The position numbers and the translations under genes are program-made. This document shows positions 46,187-53,770 of a stretch of DNA of 64,000 nt, piece by piece. This DNA is from Rhizobium croatiense. Its GTDB lineage: Bacteria > Pseudomonadota > Alphaproteobacteria > Rhizobiales > Rhizobiaceae. Within the stretch, counting starts at the first letter, position 1. Each line of letters starts with the position of its first letter. The notes under the pieces are model-generated. The model saw nothing but the letters and a program-made list of their open reading frames with translations. It did no database searches and was not told the DNA's origin. The DNA lies in contig NZ_JAILYJ010000006.1 of the NCBI RefSeq assembly GCF_019793465.1, forward strand, positions 124,001 through 188,000. Reading direction: 5' to 3'.

Positions 46187-46582
46187 ATGTACAAGATTCT
46201 ACTTGTCTCCGGCGCCCTTGCGCTTTCGTCTTTCGCCACCAACGCGCTTGCTGACGGCGCTGTCACCGGTGCGGCCGGCGGCGCCATCACCGGCGCGATT
46301 GTGGGCGGCCCCGTGGGTGCCGCCGTTGGCGGCATAGCCGGCGGTGTCGCCGGCGCTGTCGTCGATCCGCCGCCGCGCGAGGTCGTCACCTACGTCCAGC
46401 AGCAGCCTGCCCCGACTGCCCGTGTAGTGGTTGAGGAGCCGATCGTCGTCGGCAAGCCGCTCCCGGCGGATGTCGTCGTCACTCCGGTGCCCGATAACCC
46501 GAAATACGCCTACACGGTCATCAACAATCAGCGCGTGATCGTCGAACCCCGCACGCACCGCGTCGTGCAGGTCATCGAATAA
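46187..46582 (+). CDS. Secreted DUF1236 protein with glycine-zipper segment
   Basis: This 131-residue protein has a signal peptide (1-22, ending NALAD), a glycine-zipper-like hydrophobic stretch rich in GGAxxG (25-60), a Pro/Val linker and a C-terminal DUF1236 domain (about 85-131: YAYTVINNQRVIVEPRTHRVVQVI). Function is unknown. ATG 46187 follows AAAGGAGAAG. A perfect EcfG promoter upstream makes it a probable general-stress gene. A strong terminator follows. Confidence 0.87.
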   Translation: MYKILLVSGALALSSFATNALADGAVTGAAGGAITGAIVGGPVGAAVGGIAGGVAGAVVDPPPREVVTYVQQQPAPTARVVVEEPIVVGKPLPADVVVTPVPDNPKYAYTVINNQRVIVEPRTHRVVQVIE

Positions 46583-46622
46583 TCAAGCGGCCGATGCCGC
46601 CCCTGCGGCTCGGCAACCTCCG

Positions 46623-46647
46623 GCCCCGCTTCGGCGGGGCTTTTTTT
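46623..46647 (+). terminator. Rho-independent terminator after the DUF1236 gene
   Basis: A 7-bp G+C stem GCCCCGC/GCGGGGC with a TTCG tetraloop (46623-46640) is followed by seven T. Confidence 0.93.
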
Positions 46648-46702
46648 CGCGCGATGCACTTCACCGCCGGAGCTTCCTTTGCGTTATGATGGTATCGATG
46701 CT

Positions 46703-47140
46703 TCAAGCCCTGTAGGCTATGAGCACCGCGCCTCCGGCAATCATGATGACGCCGAGCCAGTTCGGCAGCGACAGGCGTTCTCCGAGGAAAAGCACCGCAA
46801 AGACGGACACGAAGACGACGGACAGCTTGTCGATCGGCGCAACACGGGCAGCATCGCCGAGCTTCAGAGCCCGGAAATAACAAATCCAGGATGCGCCGGT
46901 GGCAAGGCCCGAAAGCACCAGGAAGAACCAGCTCCTGCTCGACACCGAGGACGGCTCCTGCCAGTTGCCGGTCACATAGATCATCACGCCCGCCGCCAGC
47001 AGGATGACGATGGTGCGAATGAACGTCGCGAAGTCGGAATTAACGTTCTCGACGCCGACCTTGGCGAAAATCGCGGTGAGCGCTGCGAAGCCGGCGGAAA
47101 GAAGCGCCCAAAGCGGCCAGTTTGTGAGAAGGCTTTTCAT
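46703..47140 (-). CDS. Single-domain EamA/DMT-family transporter
   Basis: This 145-residue membrane protein has four or five segments and one EamA repeat instead of the usual two, ending APIDKLSVVFVSVFAVLFLGERLSLPNWLGV, the typical family signature. Single-repeat members work as dimers and export small metabolites or drugs. It follows thuB by 38 bases on the same strand, so it may export or import a product of the thuA/thuB pathway. Confidence 0.85.
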   Translation of the reverse strand: MKSLLTNWPLWALLSAGFAALTAIFAKVGVENVNSDFATFIRTIVILLAAGVMIYVTGNWQEPSSVSSRSWFFLVLSGLATGASWICYFRALKLGDAARVAPIDKLSVVFVSVFAVLFLGERLSLPNWLGVIMIAGGAVLIAYRA

Positions 47141-47178
47141 GCAGCTTGTCCCCGCCCTCGGCTCTTTCTCCCGCAGGA

Positions 47179-48222
47179 TCAGACCTTCAGCTCGCGCCGC
47201 TCACGCTCGGTGACCATGGCGAGGTCGAGAACCTTCTGCAGGTTGGCGGCGTGGCGGAAATTGGGATCCGGCTGGATGCGGCTTGCTACCGCCTCGGCGA
47301 AGCGCTGGTAGTTGGTCGGCACCGGCGTCACCTCGATCTCCCTCCAGGTGGCGGTCTCGGCATCCTCGCCGAGGCAGCCGCGCAATTCGGAACCGCCGGG
47401 GCGATGAATGACCTCGAGGCTGCCTTTCTCGCCGTAGATGCGCAGCTTCAGTTCATTCAGATGGCCCGTCGCCCAGCGGCTGGCATGGATGACGCCGAGC
47501 GCGCCGTTGGCGAAATCGACCGACATGGTGAAGCTGTCATTGGCGTCGAGCATATATTCGCCGATCTGGCCGCCCGGCGCCTTATTGAAGGTCTTCAGCC
47601 GCGCAAAGACATGATCGATGTCGGTTGCGGCGCCATAGGCGGCGAAATCGAGGATGTGGATGCCGACATCGCCGAGCACGCCGTTCGAGCCATGGCCGGT
47701 GGACAGCCGCCATAGCCAGGTCGATTCCGTGCGCCAGTCGCCCCAGGCGCGCGAGACGAGCCAGCTCTGCAGATAGGATGCCTCGACATGTTTGATCGTG
47801 CCGAGCTCGCCGGCGAGCACCATCTCGCGGGCGCGCTGCAGCGGCGCGACATTGCGATAGGTGAGGTTGACCATGTTGATGATGCCGGCCTTTTCGGCCG
47901 CTTCCGTCATCTCCAGCGCCTTCGGATAATTCTCCGCCAGCGGCTTCTCGCAGAGCACATGTTTGCCGGCGGCGATCAGCGCCAGCGTCGTCGGGTGATG
48001 GATGCGGTCGGGCGTGATATTTGTCGCCGCATCGAATTCGCCCCAGGCGATCGCCTCATCCAGCGACAGAAACCGCTTTTCGATGCCGAACTTGTCGGCG
48101 AAGGCGGAAAGCCGGTCGGGATCGGTGTCGACGGCGCCGACCACCGTTACGCCGTCGATTTTGCTGAAGTGGGTGAGCTGGTTTTTCGCCATCACGCCCG
48201 TGCCAAGAACGAGTAGTCGCAT
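47179..48222 (-). CDS. thuB: Gfo/Idh/MocA-family sugar dehydrogenase (ThuB-like)
   Basis: This 347-residue oxidoreductase has an N-terminal Rossmann fold (LVLGTGVMAKNQ, 3-14), the family motif CEKPLAENYPKA near 92 with the catalytic Lys, and a C-terminal alpha/beta domain. In Sinorhizobium, ThuB with ThuA oxidises disaccharides such as trehalose to 3-keto derivatives. The partner thuA lies 9 bases upstream. The complete thu transporter genes are not here, so the true substrate may differ. Confidence 0.83.
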   Translation of the reverse strand: MRLLVLGTGVMAKNQLTHFSKIDGVTVVGAVDTDPDRLSAFADKFGIEKRFLSLDEAIAWGEFDAATNITPDRIHHPTTLALIAAGKHVLCEKPLAENYPKALEMTEAAEKAGIINMVNLTYRNVAPLQRAREMVLAGELGTIKHVEASYLQSWLVSRAWGDWRTESTWLWRLSTGHGSNGVLGDVGIHILDFAAYGAATDIDHVFARLKTFNKAPGGQIGEYMLDANDSFTMSVDFANGALGVIHASRWATGHLNELKLRIYGEKGSLEVIHRPGGSELRGCLGEDAETATWREIEVTPVPTNYQRFAEAVASRIQPDPNFRHAANLQKVLDLAMVTERERRELKV

Positions 48223-48231
48223 GAATGCTCC

Positions 48232-49017
48232 TCAGCGGTAACCGGCTTCGCCGGCCTGGTGCAGTTTCGGGCCGCGTTCGATGATCGGCTCCAGCGCCTT
48301 TTCTACCGGCACATTTGGAGCGTCGGTAATAGCAGTCAACGCCCCTTGCGGGTTGTACGCCCATTTGACGCCATTGATCAGCACCTTCTGGACGGTGGCG
48401 TCGTGATAGGTCGGATAGGTCTCGTGGCCGGGGCGGAAATAGAAGATGTTGCCGGCGCCGCGCCGCCAGGTCAGGCCCGAGCGGAACACTTCGCCGCCCT
48501 GGAACCAGGAGATGAACACCGTTTCCAGCGGCTCCGGCACCGAGAACTGCTCGCCGTACATTTCCTCGTTCTCGAGTTCGAAATGCTCGCCGATGCCGGC
48601 GGCGATCGGATGGCGCGGGTTGATCGTCCACAGCCGCTCGCGTTCGCCCGCCTCGCGCCATTTCAGCGCGCAGGGCGTGCCCATCAGCCGCTTGAAGATC
48701 TTCGAGAAATGACCGGAATGCAGCACCAGCAGGCCCATGCCCTCCCAGACGCGCCTGGCGACACGCTCGACGACGACGTCGGAGACCGCCCCATGATCCT
48801 TGTGGCCCCACCAGGTCAGCACATCGGTTTCGGCAAGCCGGGCTTCGCTGAGCCCATGTTCCGGCTCCTGCAGCGTCGCCGTTGTCGCGGAGATGGCTGG
48901 ATCGCTGTTCAGCGCGTTGGCGATCGCCGTGTGCATGCCCTCGGGATAGATGCCGCGGACGATCTCATTGGTATTCTCGTGAATATTCTCTCCCCAGACG
49001 ACGGTGCGAATGGCCAT
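48232..49017 (-). CDS. thuA: ThuA-domain protein
   Basis: This 261-residue protein of the ThuA family (PF06283) has a class I glutamine-amidotransferase-like fold. Motifs are [11 protein letters not shown] at the start, TWWGHKDHG near 68, [16 protein letters not shown] near 98 and [15 protein letters not shown] near 205. ThuA proteins act beside sugar 3-dehydrogenases in the use of trehalose and related disaccharides. ATG 49017 has AGGAG upstream. It heads the thuA-thuB-EamA set. Confidence 0.87.
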   Translation of the reverse strand: MAIRTVVWGENIHENTNEIVRGIYPEGMHTAIANALNSDPAISATTATLQEPEHGLSEARLAETDVLTWWGHKDHGAVSDVVVERVARRVWEGMGLLVLHSGHFSKIFKRLMGTPCALKWREAGERERLWTINPRHPIAAGIGEHFELENEEMYGEQFSVPEPLETVFISWFQGGEVFRSGLTWRRGAGNIFYFRPGHETYPTYHDATVQKVLINGVKWAYNPQGALTAITDAPNVPVEKALEPIIERGPKLHQAGEAGYR

Positions 49018-49052
49018 GTTGTGCTCCTGTAGAGTGGAAGTCTCGAAAGGCG

Positions 49053-49076
49053 GGAAGGCAGGAAGGCAGGAAGGCA
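49053..49076. repeat. Three tandem copies of an 8-base unit
   Basis: GGAAGGCA is repeated three times without change, 36 bases before the thuA start, with degenerate partial copies on either side. The tract is long enough for slippage and lies in the thuA promoter region. Confidence 0.85.
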
Positions 49077-49222
49077 GGATTCAAAGCGCTTTGGAAAATG
49101 GCGCCGCGTGCGCCTCATTCTCCTCCACGTTCAAGCAACACATAGCCCTTTGTCAGGAATTTGACAAAGGGGAAAATTTCTCTCGTGGGCGCACAACGGC
49201 TTTAGGTAATATCGCAGCAATA

Positions 49223-49564
49223 TCAATGCGAAACGGATTTCGAAAACAGGTTGACGACGACGACGCCGGATACGATCAGCCCAAGCCCGAGGATTGCCGG
49301 CAGGTCGAGCCGTTGCTTGAAGAAGATCAGCCCGACCGAGGAAATCAACACGATTCCCAAAGCGCTCCAAATCGCATAGGCGATACCGACCGGGATGCTC
49401 TTCAGCGTCAGCGACAGGCAATAGAAGGCGGCCGCATAACAGGCGACGACGAGCACCGTTGGCCCGATGCGGGTGAACTGCTGCGACAATTGCAGCGCGG
49501 TGGTGCCGATGACTTCGAGCACGATGGCGGCAAAAAGCAGCCCGTAAACGGCGGCCTGGCTCAT
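49223..49564 (-). CDS. Small multidrug resistance (SMR) family efflux protein
   Basis: This 113-residue protein with four membrane segments belongs to the EmrE/QacE/SugE family. The essential membrane-embedded Glu is visible in VLEVIGTTALQLS near residue 17, and the GxxYAIWSALG segment near 65 is typical. Such proteins exchange protons for quaternary ammonium or guanidinium compounds. AAAGGGAA precedes the ATG. It follows the TetR gene by 18 bases and is probably controlled by it. Confidence 0.92.
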   Translation of the reverse strand: MSQAAVYGLLFAAIVLEVIGTTALQLSQQFTRIGPTVLVVACYAAAFYCLSLTLKSIPVGIAYAIWSALGIVLISSVGLIFFKQRLDLPAILGLGLIVSGVVVVNLFSKSVSH

Positions 49565-49582
49565 GACGAATTCCCTTTCGGA

Positions 49583-50146
49583 TTACTTGCCGGTCAGCTC
49601 CACGAGGCGGCCGATGAGATCCCGCCTCAGGGCACCGTCGATATCGTGGCTTTCCAACGTGTCCGCGAACCAAAGCCCGTCGGCGGCAAACCGCACGATC
49701 TGGGCGTCGAGCGAGGAGTCGGTGCCGACATATTCCTCTGCCCGCGCCTGCACCCACTGGCGCCAGCGCAGACGCAGCCGGGGTTCGGCAAGCAGCGCGA
49801 TCGTCACCTGCGTCCAATTTCTGGAATCGTCGGGACGGTGCTTGAGACCGGATACCGCCATGACATAAGCGCGGGTGAAACGGCCCTGCGGCAGCGGATC
49901 TCCCCGCATCAGCTCCTCGATATCGGCGTCGAACGTTTCAAGCAGACTCTCGAACAGGGCGTCGAGCAACGCATTCTTCGTCGGGAAGTGATGCAGCAGC
50001 CCGCCCTTGCTGACGCTGGAGGCGGCCGACACCGCATCGAGCGTGACCGCGGCCATGCCTTCGCTCGCAGCAAGACGCGCGGCGACATCCAGCAATTGCT
50101 GGCGCACGAGGGCCGGTTGTTTCTTGCGGTGATGAGCGTTCGGCAT
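49583..50146 (-). CDS. TetR-family repressor of the SMR transporter
   Basis: This 187-residue regulator has a helix-turn-helix (about 28-58: GMAAVTLDAVSAASSVSKGGLLHHFPTKN, in short segments) and a helical ligand domain. The frame continues upstream to 50326, but ATG 50146 is supported by protein similarity of the N-terminus and by the promoter. The perfect palindrome ACCGTCCGGACGGT lies 14 bases upstream. Autorepression together with repression of the SMR gene is the likely circuit. Confidence 0.88.
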   Translation of the reverse strand: MPNAHHRKKQPALVRQQLLDVAARLAASEGMAAVTLDAVSAASSVSKGGLLHHFPTKNALLDALFESLLETFDADIEELMRGDPLPQGRFTRAYVMAVSGLKHRPDDSRNWTQVTIALLAEPRLRLRWRQWVQARAEEYVGTDSSLDAQIVRFAADGLWFADTLESHDIDGALRRDLIGRLVELTGK

Positions 50147-50154
50147 GCGAGACA

Positions 50155-50181
50155 AAGATACCGTCCGGACGGTTTTGTCAA
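50155..50181 (-). promoter_or_regulatory. Promoter and operator of the tetR-SMR operon
   Basis: On the minus strand, TTGACA (50181-50176) and TATCTT (50160-50155) are 15 bases apart. The spacer and the edge of the -10 hold the perfect 14-base palindrome ACCGTCCGGACGGT (50160-50173), further flanked by GACAAA/TTTGTC arms. The transcript start would be at or next to the ATG at 50146, with no ribosome site. Confidence 0.75.
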
Positions 50182-50306
50182 GCAGAATCGATGAAACCCT
50201 TGCGGCGCCGGCATTATGCGCGAAATGCCGCGGCAGCTTGATGACAGTTGCGATCATTTTCCGCCCGGTGCATGAAGGGGCGGGGAAAGACATCTGGGAT
50301 GGTTTC

Positions 50307-50702
50307 GTGACGGAGAAGGTCACCACTCTATATCAAGCGATCGGCGGCGATCCCGCCGTCAGGGCGCTGACGCGCCGTTTCTATGAACTGATGGACAAGC
50401 TGCCGGAGGCAAGCAACGTGCGCGCCGTGCACCCGCCGAGCCTTCAGGAGAGCGAAGAGAAATTCTACGAATATATAAGCGGTTATCTCGGCGGCCCGCC
50501 GCTCTATACCGACAAACGCGGCCATCCGCGCCTGCGCAGCCGCCATTTCGTCGCCGAGATCGGCCCTGTCGAGCGCGACGAATGGCTCATCTGCTTCCGC
50601 CGCGCCCTGGACGAGACGATCAAAAGCCAGGCGCTGCGCGATCTCATCTGGGCGCCGGTCGAGCGCCTCGCCTACCACATGCAGAACAAGGAACAGCCAT
50701 GA
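50307..50702 (+). CDS. Group II truncated hemoglobin
   Basis: This 131-residue heme protein of the trHbO type has the segment LTRRFYELMDKLPE, the GGPPLY motif, the proximal His region GHPRLRSRHF and the family Trp in DEWLICFRRAL. Members bind oxygen or nitric oxide, or reduce peroxide. I chose GTG 50307, which starts at the conserved N-terminus (TEKVTTLYQAIGG); an upstream ATG at 50241 would add 22 residues. Its stop overlaps the next ATG. Confidence 0.87.
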   Translation: MTEKVTTLYQAIGGDPAVRALTRRFYELMDKLPEASNVRAVHPPSLQESEEKFYEYISGYLGGPPLYTDKRGHPRLRSRHFVAEIGPVERDEWLICFRRALDETIKSQALRDLIWAPVERLAYHMQNKEQP

Positions 50703-51070
50703 GCCTGAATGCGCGTCTGGAACCGGTGCTCTATCTCTTTGCCGGCCTGTTCGGCGTGGCCGGCGTCGCGCTTGCCGCCCTTGCCGCCCATGGCGGCGGG
50801 CAAGCCAACCTGGCCGCATCGGCATCCGCCATGTGCCTGGCGCACGCCCCTGCCCTGCTGGCATTGGCTCTCGGCACCGCAAGGCTCAAAACCGCCTGGC
50901 TGGCCGGTTTTCTGATGATCGTCGGAACGCTGCTCTTTGCCGGTGATCTGGTCTCGCTGCGTTTTGCCGGTTCCGGCCTCTTCCCCTATGCCGCGCCGAC
51001 CGGCGGCTGGGCGATGATGCTTGGCTGGCTGGCGGTTGCGGCTGGTGCGGTCTTGCGGGTTCGGGCGTAG
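50699..51070 (+). CDS. DUF423 family membrane protein
   Basis: This 123-residue protein with four membrane segments matches DUF423 (UPF0382): FAGLFGVAGVALAALAAHGG at the N-terminus and FAGDLVSLRFAG near 80. Function is unknown. The start overlaps the hemoglobin gene stop (ATGA), so the two are translated together. A RIME-type repeat follows about 60 bases downstream and may end the transcript. Confidence 0.88.
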   Translation: MSLNARLEPVLYLFAGLFGVAGVALAALAAHGGGQANLAASASAMCLAHAPALLALALGTARLKTAWLAGFLMIVGTLLFAGDLVSLRFAGSGLFPYAAPTGGWAMMLGWLAVAAGAVLRVRA

Positions 51071-51133
51071 AGTTTGGCTATCGCTGCCGGTTGCTCAACA
51101 GCAAACTAGGAGTCGCATGAAGCGCGTGCCGTG

Positions 51134-51254
51134 TAGCCCCCTCATCCGACCCTTCGGGCCACCTTCTCCCCGAGGGGAGAAGGGAAAACCAGCGCTGCGG
51201 CACGTCCCTTCTACCCTCGGGGAGAAGGTACCCGAAGGGCGGATGAGGGGGCTA
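51134..51254. repeat. RIME-type intergenic palindromic element
   Basis: Near-inverted arms begin TAGCCCCCTCATCCG and end CGGATGAGGGGGCTA, with inner arms CCTTCTCCCCGAGG and CCTCGGGGAGAAGG. Sequence and size (about 120 bases) match the Rhizobium intergenic mosaic element found in many copies in rhizobial chromosomes. It lies between converging genes. Confidence 0.88.
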
Positions 51255-51279
51255 CGGACGCCGAGCCAACTGTTAGCAG

Positions 51280-51594
51280 CTATATCCCATCGACCACATT
51301 GAAGCCTTCAAACACCGGTGGTCCCTTGTACATCGCCTTGCGGTCGCCGGCATTTCGGTGCGCGGCGCGAAAATTCTCGGATTTCGTCCAGTTCTGAAAA
51401 TCCGCTTCGCTCTTCCAGATCGTGTGCGAGGAATAGAGCGTATAGCCCTCCTCTTCGTTGGCCTTGCCGCGCAGCAGGCGAAATTCGACGAAACCGGGCA
51501 CCTCGGCCAGGCTGGAATCGCGATTGCGCCAAACCGTCTCGAAATCACTCTCGCTGCCGGCTGCGACCTTGAAGCGGTTCATTGCGATATACAT
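51280..51594 (-). CDS. IsdG/HmuQ-like heme-degrading monooxygenase
   Basis: This 104-residue antibiotic-biosynthesis-monooxygenase-fold protein has the residues needed for heme degradation of the IsdG type: Asn6, Trp69 and His79, with the same Trp-to-His spacing as Asn7/Trp66/His76 of IsdG. Bradyrhizobium HmuQ and HmuD are related enzymes. It would free iron from heme imported by HmuTUV. It is the last gene of a three-gene set beginning with a DUF2325 gene, 9 bases after the middle one. Confidence 0.83.
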   Translation of the reverse strand: MYIAMNRFKVAAGSESDFETVWRNRDSSLAEVPGFVEFRLLRGKANEEEGYTLYSSHTIWKSEADFQNWTKSENFRAAHRNAGDRKAMYKGPPVFEGFNVVDGI

Positions 51595-51603
51595 GAAATC
51601 ACC

Positions 51604-51876
51604 CTACGCCTTCCGCTTATCCATCCTTGCCGCAAGCGCGGGAAAGGCGAGAATATTATTGCCGTTTGCCGCCGCCGGGCCAAGTGCTCTCGTCGTCGCT
51701 TCTCCAGGCATGCGCGCCTCCCAGGTCGGGAACAGCGTCACATTCTGATAGATCCGCTGGCGTTCGGCATGCTGCTGAAAAAGTTCGTAGAGTTCGGGCA
51801 CGAGGCCGTCGCCGCCCTGCGCAGCGAGCTTGTGCAGGCCGATCATGGTGAAGCCGTCGGGATGCTGGTCGTTCAT
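51604..51876 (-). CDS. Unknown 90-residue protein in the heme-linked operon
   Basis: This small soluble protein (NDQHPDGFTMIGLHKLAAQGGDG in part, then helical ELYELFQQHAERQRIYQNV and a Pro/Ala tail) is not recognised. Its ATG at 51876 overlaps the stop of the DUF2325 gene (ATGA), and the monooxygenase gene follows 9 bases later. The context implies a role in heme or iron handling, which is inference. It has no Cys; two His residues in the N-terminal part and one in the helical segment are possible ligands. Confidence 0.7.
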   Translation of the reverse strand: MNDQHPDGFTMIGLHKLAAQGGDGLVPELYELFQQHAERQRIYQNVTLFPTWEARMPGEATTRALGPAAANGNNILAFPALAARMDKRKA

Positions 51877-52280
51877 CGGGAATTGTCTCGTTCGTTCATC
51901 GTCTGCAGCGCACGCTCCAGGCTGGATTTGCTGCCGTTGCGCAGCGGGATGAAGGCCTTGCCGAACTTCTTGCAGCCGGTCTTCACCCGAAGGCAGGCAT
52001 CGTGGCTGATACAGTCGATCGGGCAGAAGACGCAGTCGACCGAGGGAAGCACGGTATCGATGCGGGACACCGCTTCGCGCAGGCCGCCGTCGTGATGAAT
52101 GAGCTCGGCGCCGAAATTGCTGCAGATTTGGCGAAGATGCGCCACCTGGCAGTCGCGCCCGCCGACATAGAGGAAACTGCGGCCATCCAGTTTGGACCGT
52201 CCGGGGGATGCCTGACTTGCGTCCTCGCCCGCGCTGTCGCGGACCTCCCGGTTCGAACCCTTCTTGCCCTTGCGAGCCAT
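51873..52280 (-). CDS. Cys-rich DUF2325 protein of the heme-linked operon
   Basis: This 135-residue protein has a basic N-terminal tail and a DUF2325 domain (about 34-125) starting FLYVGGRDCQVAHLRQI. Seven Cys residues include a cluster C83-x2-C86-x3-C90-x5-C96-x6-C103. C86 is followed by Pro, giving a Cys-Pro pair of the kind used for regulatory heme binding. Function is unknown. It is the first gene of a set ending in a heme monooxygenase and has an iron box 91 bases upstream, so metal or heme sensing is plausible. Confidence 0.8.
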   Translation of the reverse strand: MARKGKKGSNREVRDSAGEDASQASPGRSKLDGRSFLYVGGRDCQVAHLRQICSNFGAELIHHDGGLREAVSRIDTVLPSVDCVFCPIDCISHDACLRVKTGCKKFGKAFIPLRNGSKSSLERALQTMNERDNSR

Positions 52281-52370
52281 TTACCACCCGTTCGCTCGTT
52301 GATCGTCACACGATTCCTGCGTGTGCGAACGGACCTTATTAAACTTGATTTTTAGAGTAAAGTATAAAGC

Positions 52371-52385
52371 TGATTATTTTTATCA
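52371..52385 (-). promoter_or_regulatory. RirA-type iron-responsive operator upstream of the DUF2325 operon
   Basis: TGATTATTTTTATCA fits the IRO pattern TGA-N9-TCA exactly and lies in an A+T-rich stretch between tonB and the DUF2325 gene. The pattern has low information, so position and context carry the call. Confidence 0.6.
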
Positions 52386-52387
52386 TA

Positions 52388-53713
52388 TTATCGCGGAGTG
52401 ACCTCGACGGGGAAGGTGTAGGAACGCGAGGATGCCGCGATCGTGTCCGGCATCGCCGGCAGGTTGCAAGAGGCTACCCTGGCAAGAGCCGCGCTATCAA
52501 CCTCGGGGAGCCCCGAGCCACGGACAACACTCGATGCGGTGATATCGCCGCTGCGATTGACGGTGATGCGAACGGTCAAGGTGGCCGGAGCCGTACGATA
52601 CCGAGACTCCATCCGGTCTACGCAACGGAACAACCGCGCGACAAGCTTGCCTTTGTAATTGGCTTCCGACGCACCGCCCGCTCCATTCCGTCCACCGGAT
52701 GTGCGCGAATTATCGTTCGAATTGGCGTCTGCCTGTCCGTCTGCAGCACCCCGGCGCGACTCCTGCTTGGCATCGCCCTCCGAACCCTGTGCTTTCTTCG
52801 GCGGCTGCTTTCTTTCCACCGTCTTCTTTTCTACAGGCTTTTCCAGCTTCGGCTTCGGCTGCGGAGTGACCACCTCAGTCGGAGGCTCCGGCTCGGGAGA
52901 AACGGGAGGTACCTCGACAGGCTTGATCTCTTCGGGTTCGGACTGCATTGCGGCTGCCGTTGGGGGTTCGCTAGACATCACCGGCCGCTCCGGCACCACC
53001 GTCGACATCGGCTGCACGACAGAAGTTTCGGCAGGGGTTTCGGATACCAGGACTTCAGGTTCCGAAGCCGCAATCGTCTCCGCTGATTGACGTGTAACCT
53101 CCTGCACAGGCTGGATGGTTTCGATCGGCTCTGCGTCAGCGGGCTGCACGGTTTCCGGCTGAACGACCTCCGGCTGCACCTCGGCTGTCTCGACTGGCTT
53201 AACTGTATCGGGTTCAACAGCCTCTGGGACCACTTCTTCCTGAATGGTCACCTCAGTGTCGCCGGCTGCGCTCTGATCGGCGTCGGAACTGCCGAGCATG
53301 ACGACGCTGATCGCCTCGCCCGCCTCCATCAGCGTTTCATCCGAGGGCGCAGGCATCACAATAAGCAGCGTGGCGGCCAACGCAGCATGGAAAAAGGCTG
53401 AACCGACGCAACTCAGCGCCACCCGCCGCCGCACCGGTGTCTTCTCTGCTTCCTGTTTTTCCACCGCCGCGTCCATCGGCGGCGCGGAAACGGGAGCTGC
53501 TGGGGCAGTTTCCGGATGATCCGGGAAGGATGAAATCTGCGCGAAACGCGTGTAGTGGATCACCGTTTCGCCGGCCGGCTGCCGCTGCGCGTGGCGCAAT
53601 TCGGAAAGCTCGTGGCCGGGATGCATTCCGGGCGTATTATCATTCAGGCTGCCGCCGGCGTCCGCCCCCCCGATGAGCACCTGTCTCGATCTGGTTTTCG
53701 CTGAAATCGCCAT
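52388..53713 (-). CDS. tonB: TonB energy-transducing protein
   Basis: This 441-residue protein has a long N-terminal cytoplasmic part, one membrane segment near 100-120 (SAFFHAALAATLLIVM), an extended Pro/Glu/Val-rich periplasmic spacer with KPKPKLEKPVEKK-type repeats and a C-terminal TonB domain (about 350-441: YKGKLVARLFRCVDRM ... TFPVEVTPR). It transmits proton-motive force to outer-membrane receptors such as a heme receptor. ATG 53713 is used; ATG 53626 is also possible. ExbB and ExbD are not in the window. Confidence 0.88.
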   Translation of the reverse strand: MAISAKTRSRQVLIGGADAGGSLNDNTPGMHPGHELSELRHAQRQPAGETVIHYTRFAQISSFPDHPETAPAAPVSAPPMDAAVEKQEAEKTPVRRRVALSCVGSAFFHAALAATLLIVMPAPSDETLMEAGEAISVVMLGSSDADQSAAGDTEVTIQEEVVPEAVEPDTVKPVETAEVQPEVVQPETVQPADAEPIETIQPVQEVTRQSAETIAASEPEVLVSETPAETSVVQPMSTVVPERPVMSSEPPTAAAMQSEPEEIKPVEVPPVSPEPEPPTEVVTPQPKPKLEKPVEKKTVERKQPPKKAQGSEGDAKQESRRGAADGQADANSNDNSRTSGGRNGAGGASEANYKGKLVARLFRCVDRMESRYRTAPATLTVRITVNRSGDITASSVVRGSGLPEVDSAALARVASCNLPAMPDTIAASSRSYTFPVEVTPR

Positions 53714-53770
53714 TGTCTATGCCCCGGACAGCCTGAAACATGCCCGCCGGGGATCATCCCCGGCGTCTTC

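Noticed and set aside
51121..51260. Possible CRISPR or insertion-sequence end
   Set aside because: There is one palindromic element only, with no spaced repeats, transposase or target-site duplication. The sequence fits RIME.
52249..52262. GGTTCGAACCC resembling a tRNA T-loop
   Set aside because: It lies inside the DUF2325 coding sequence and no acceptor, D or anticodon stems can be formed around it.
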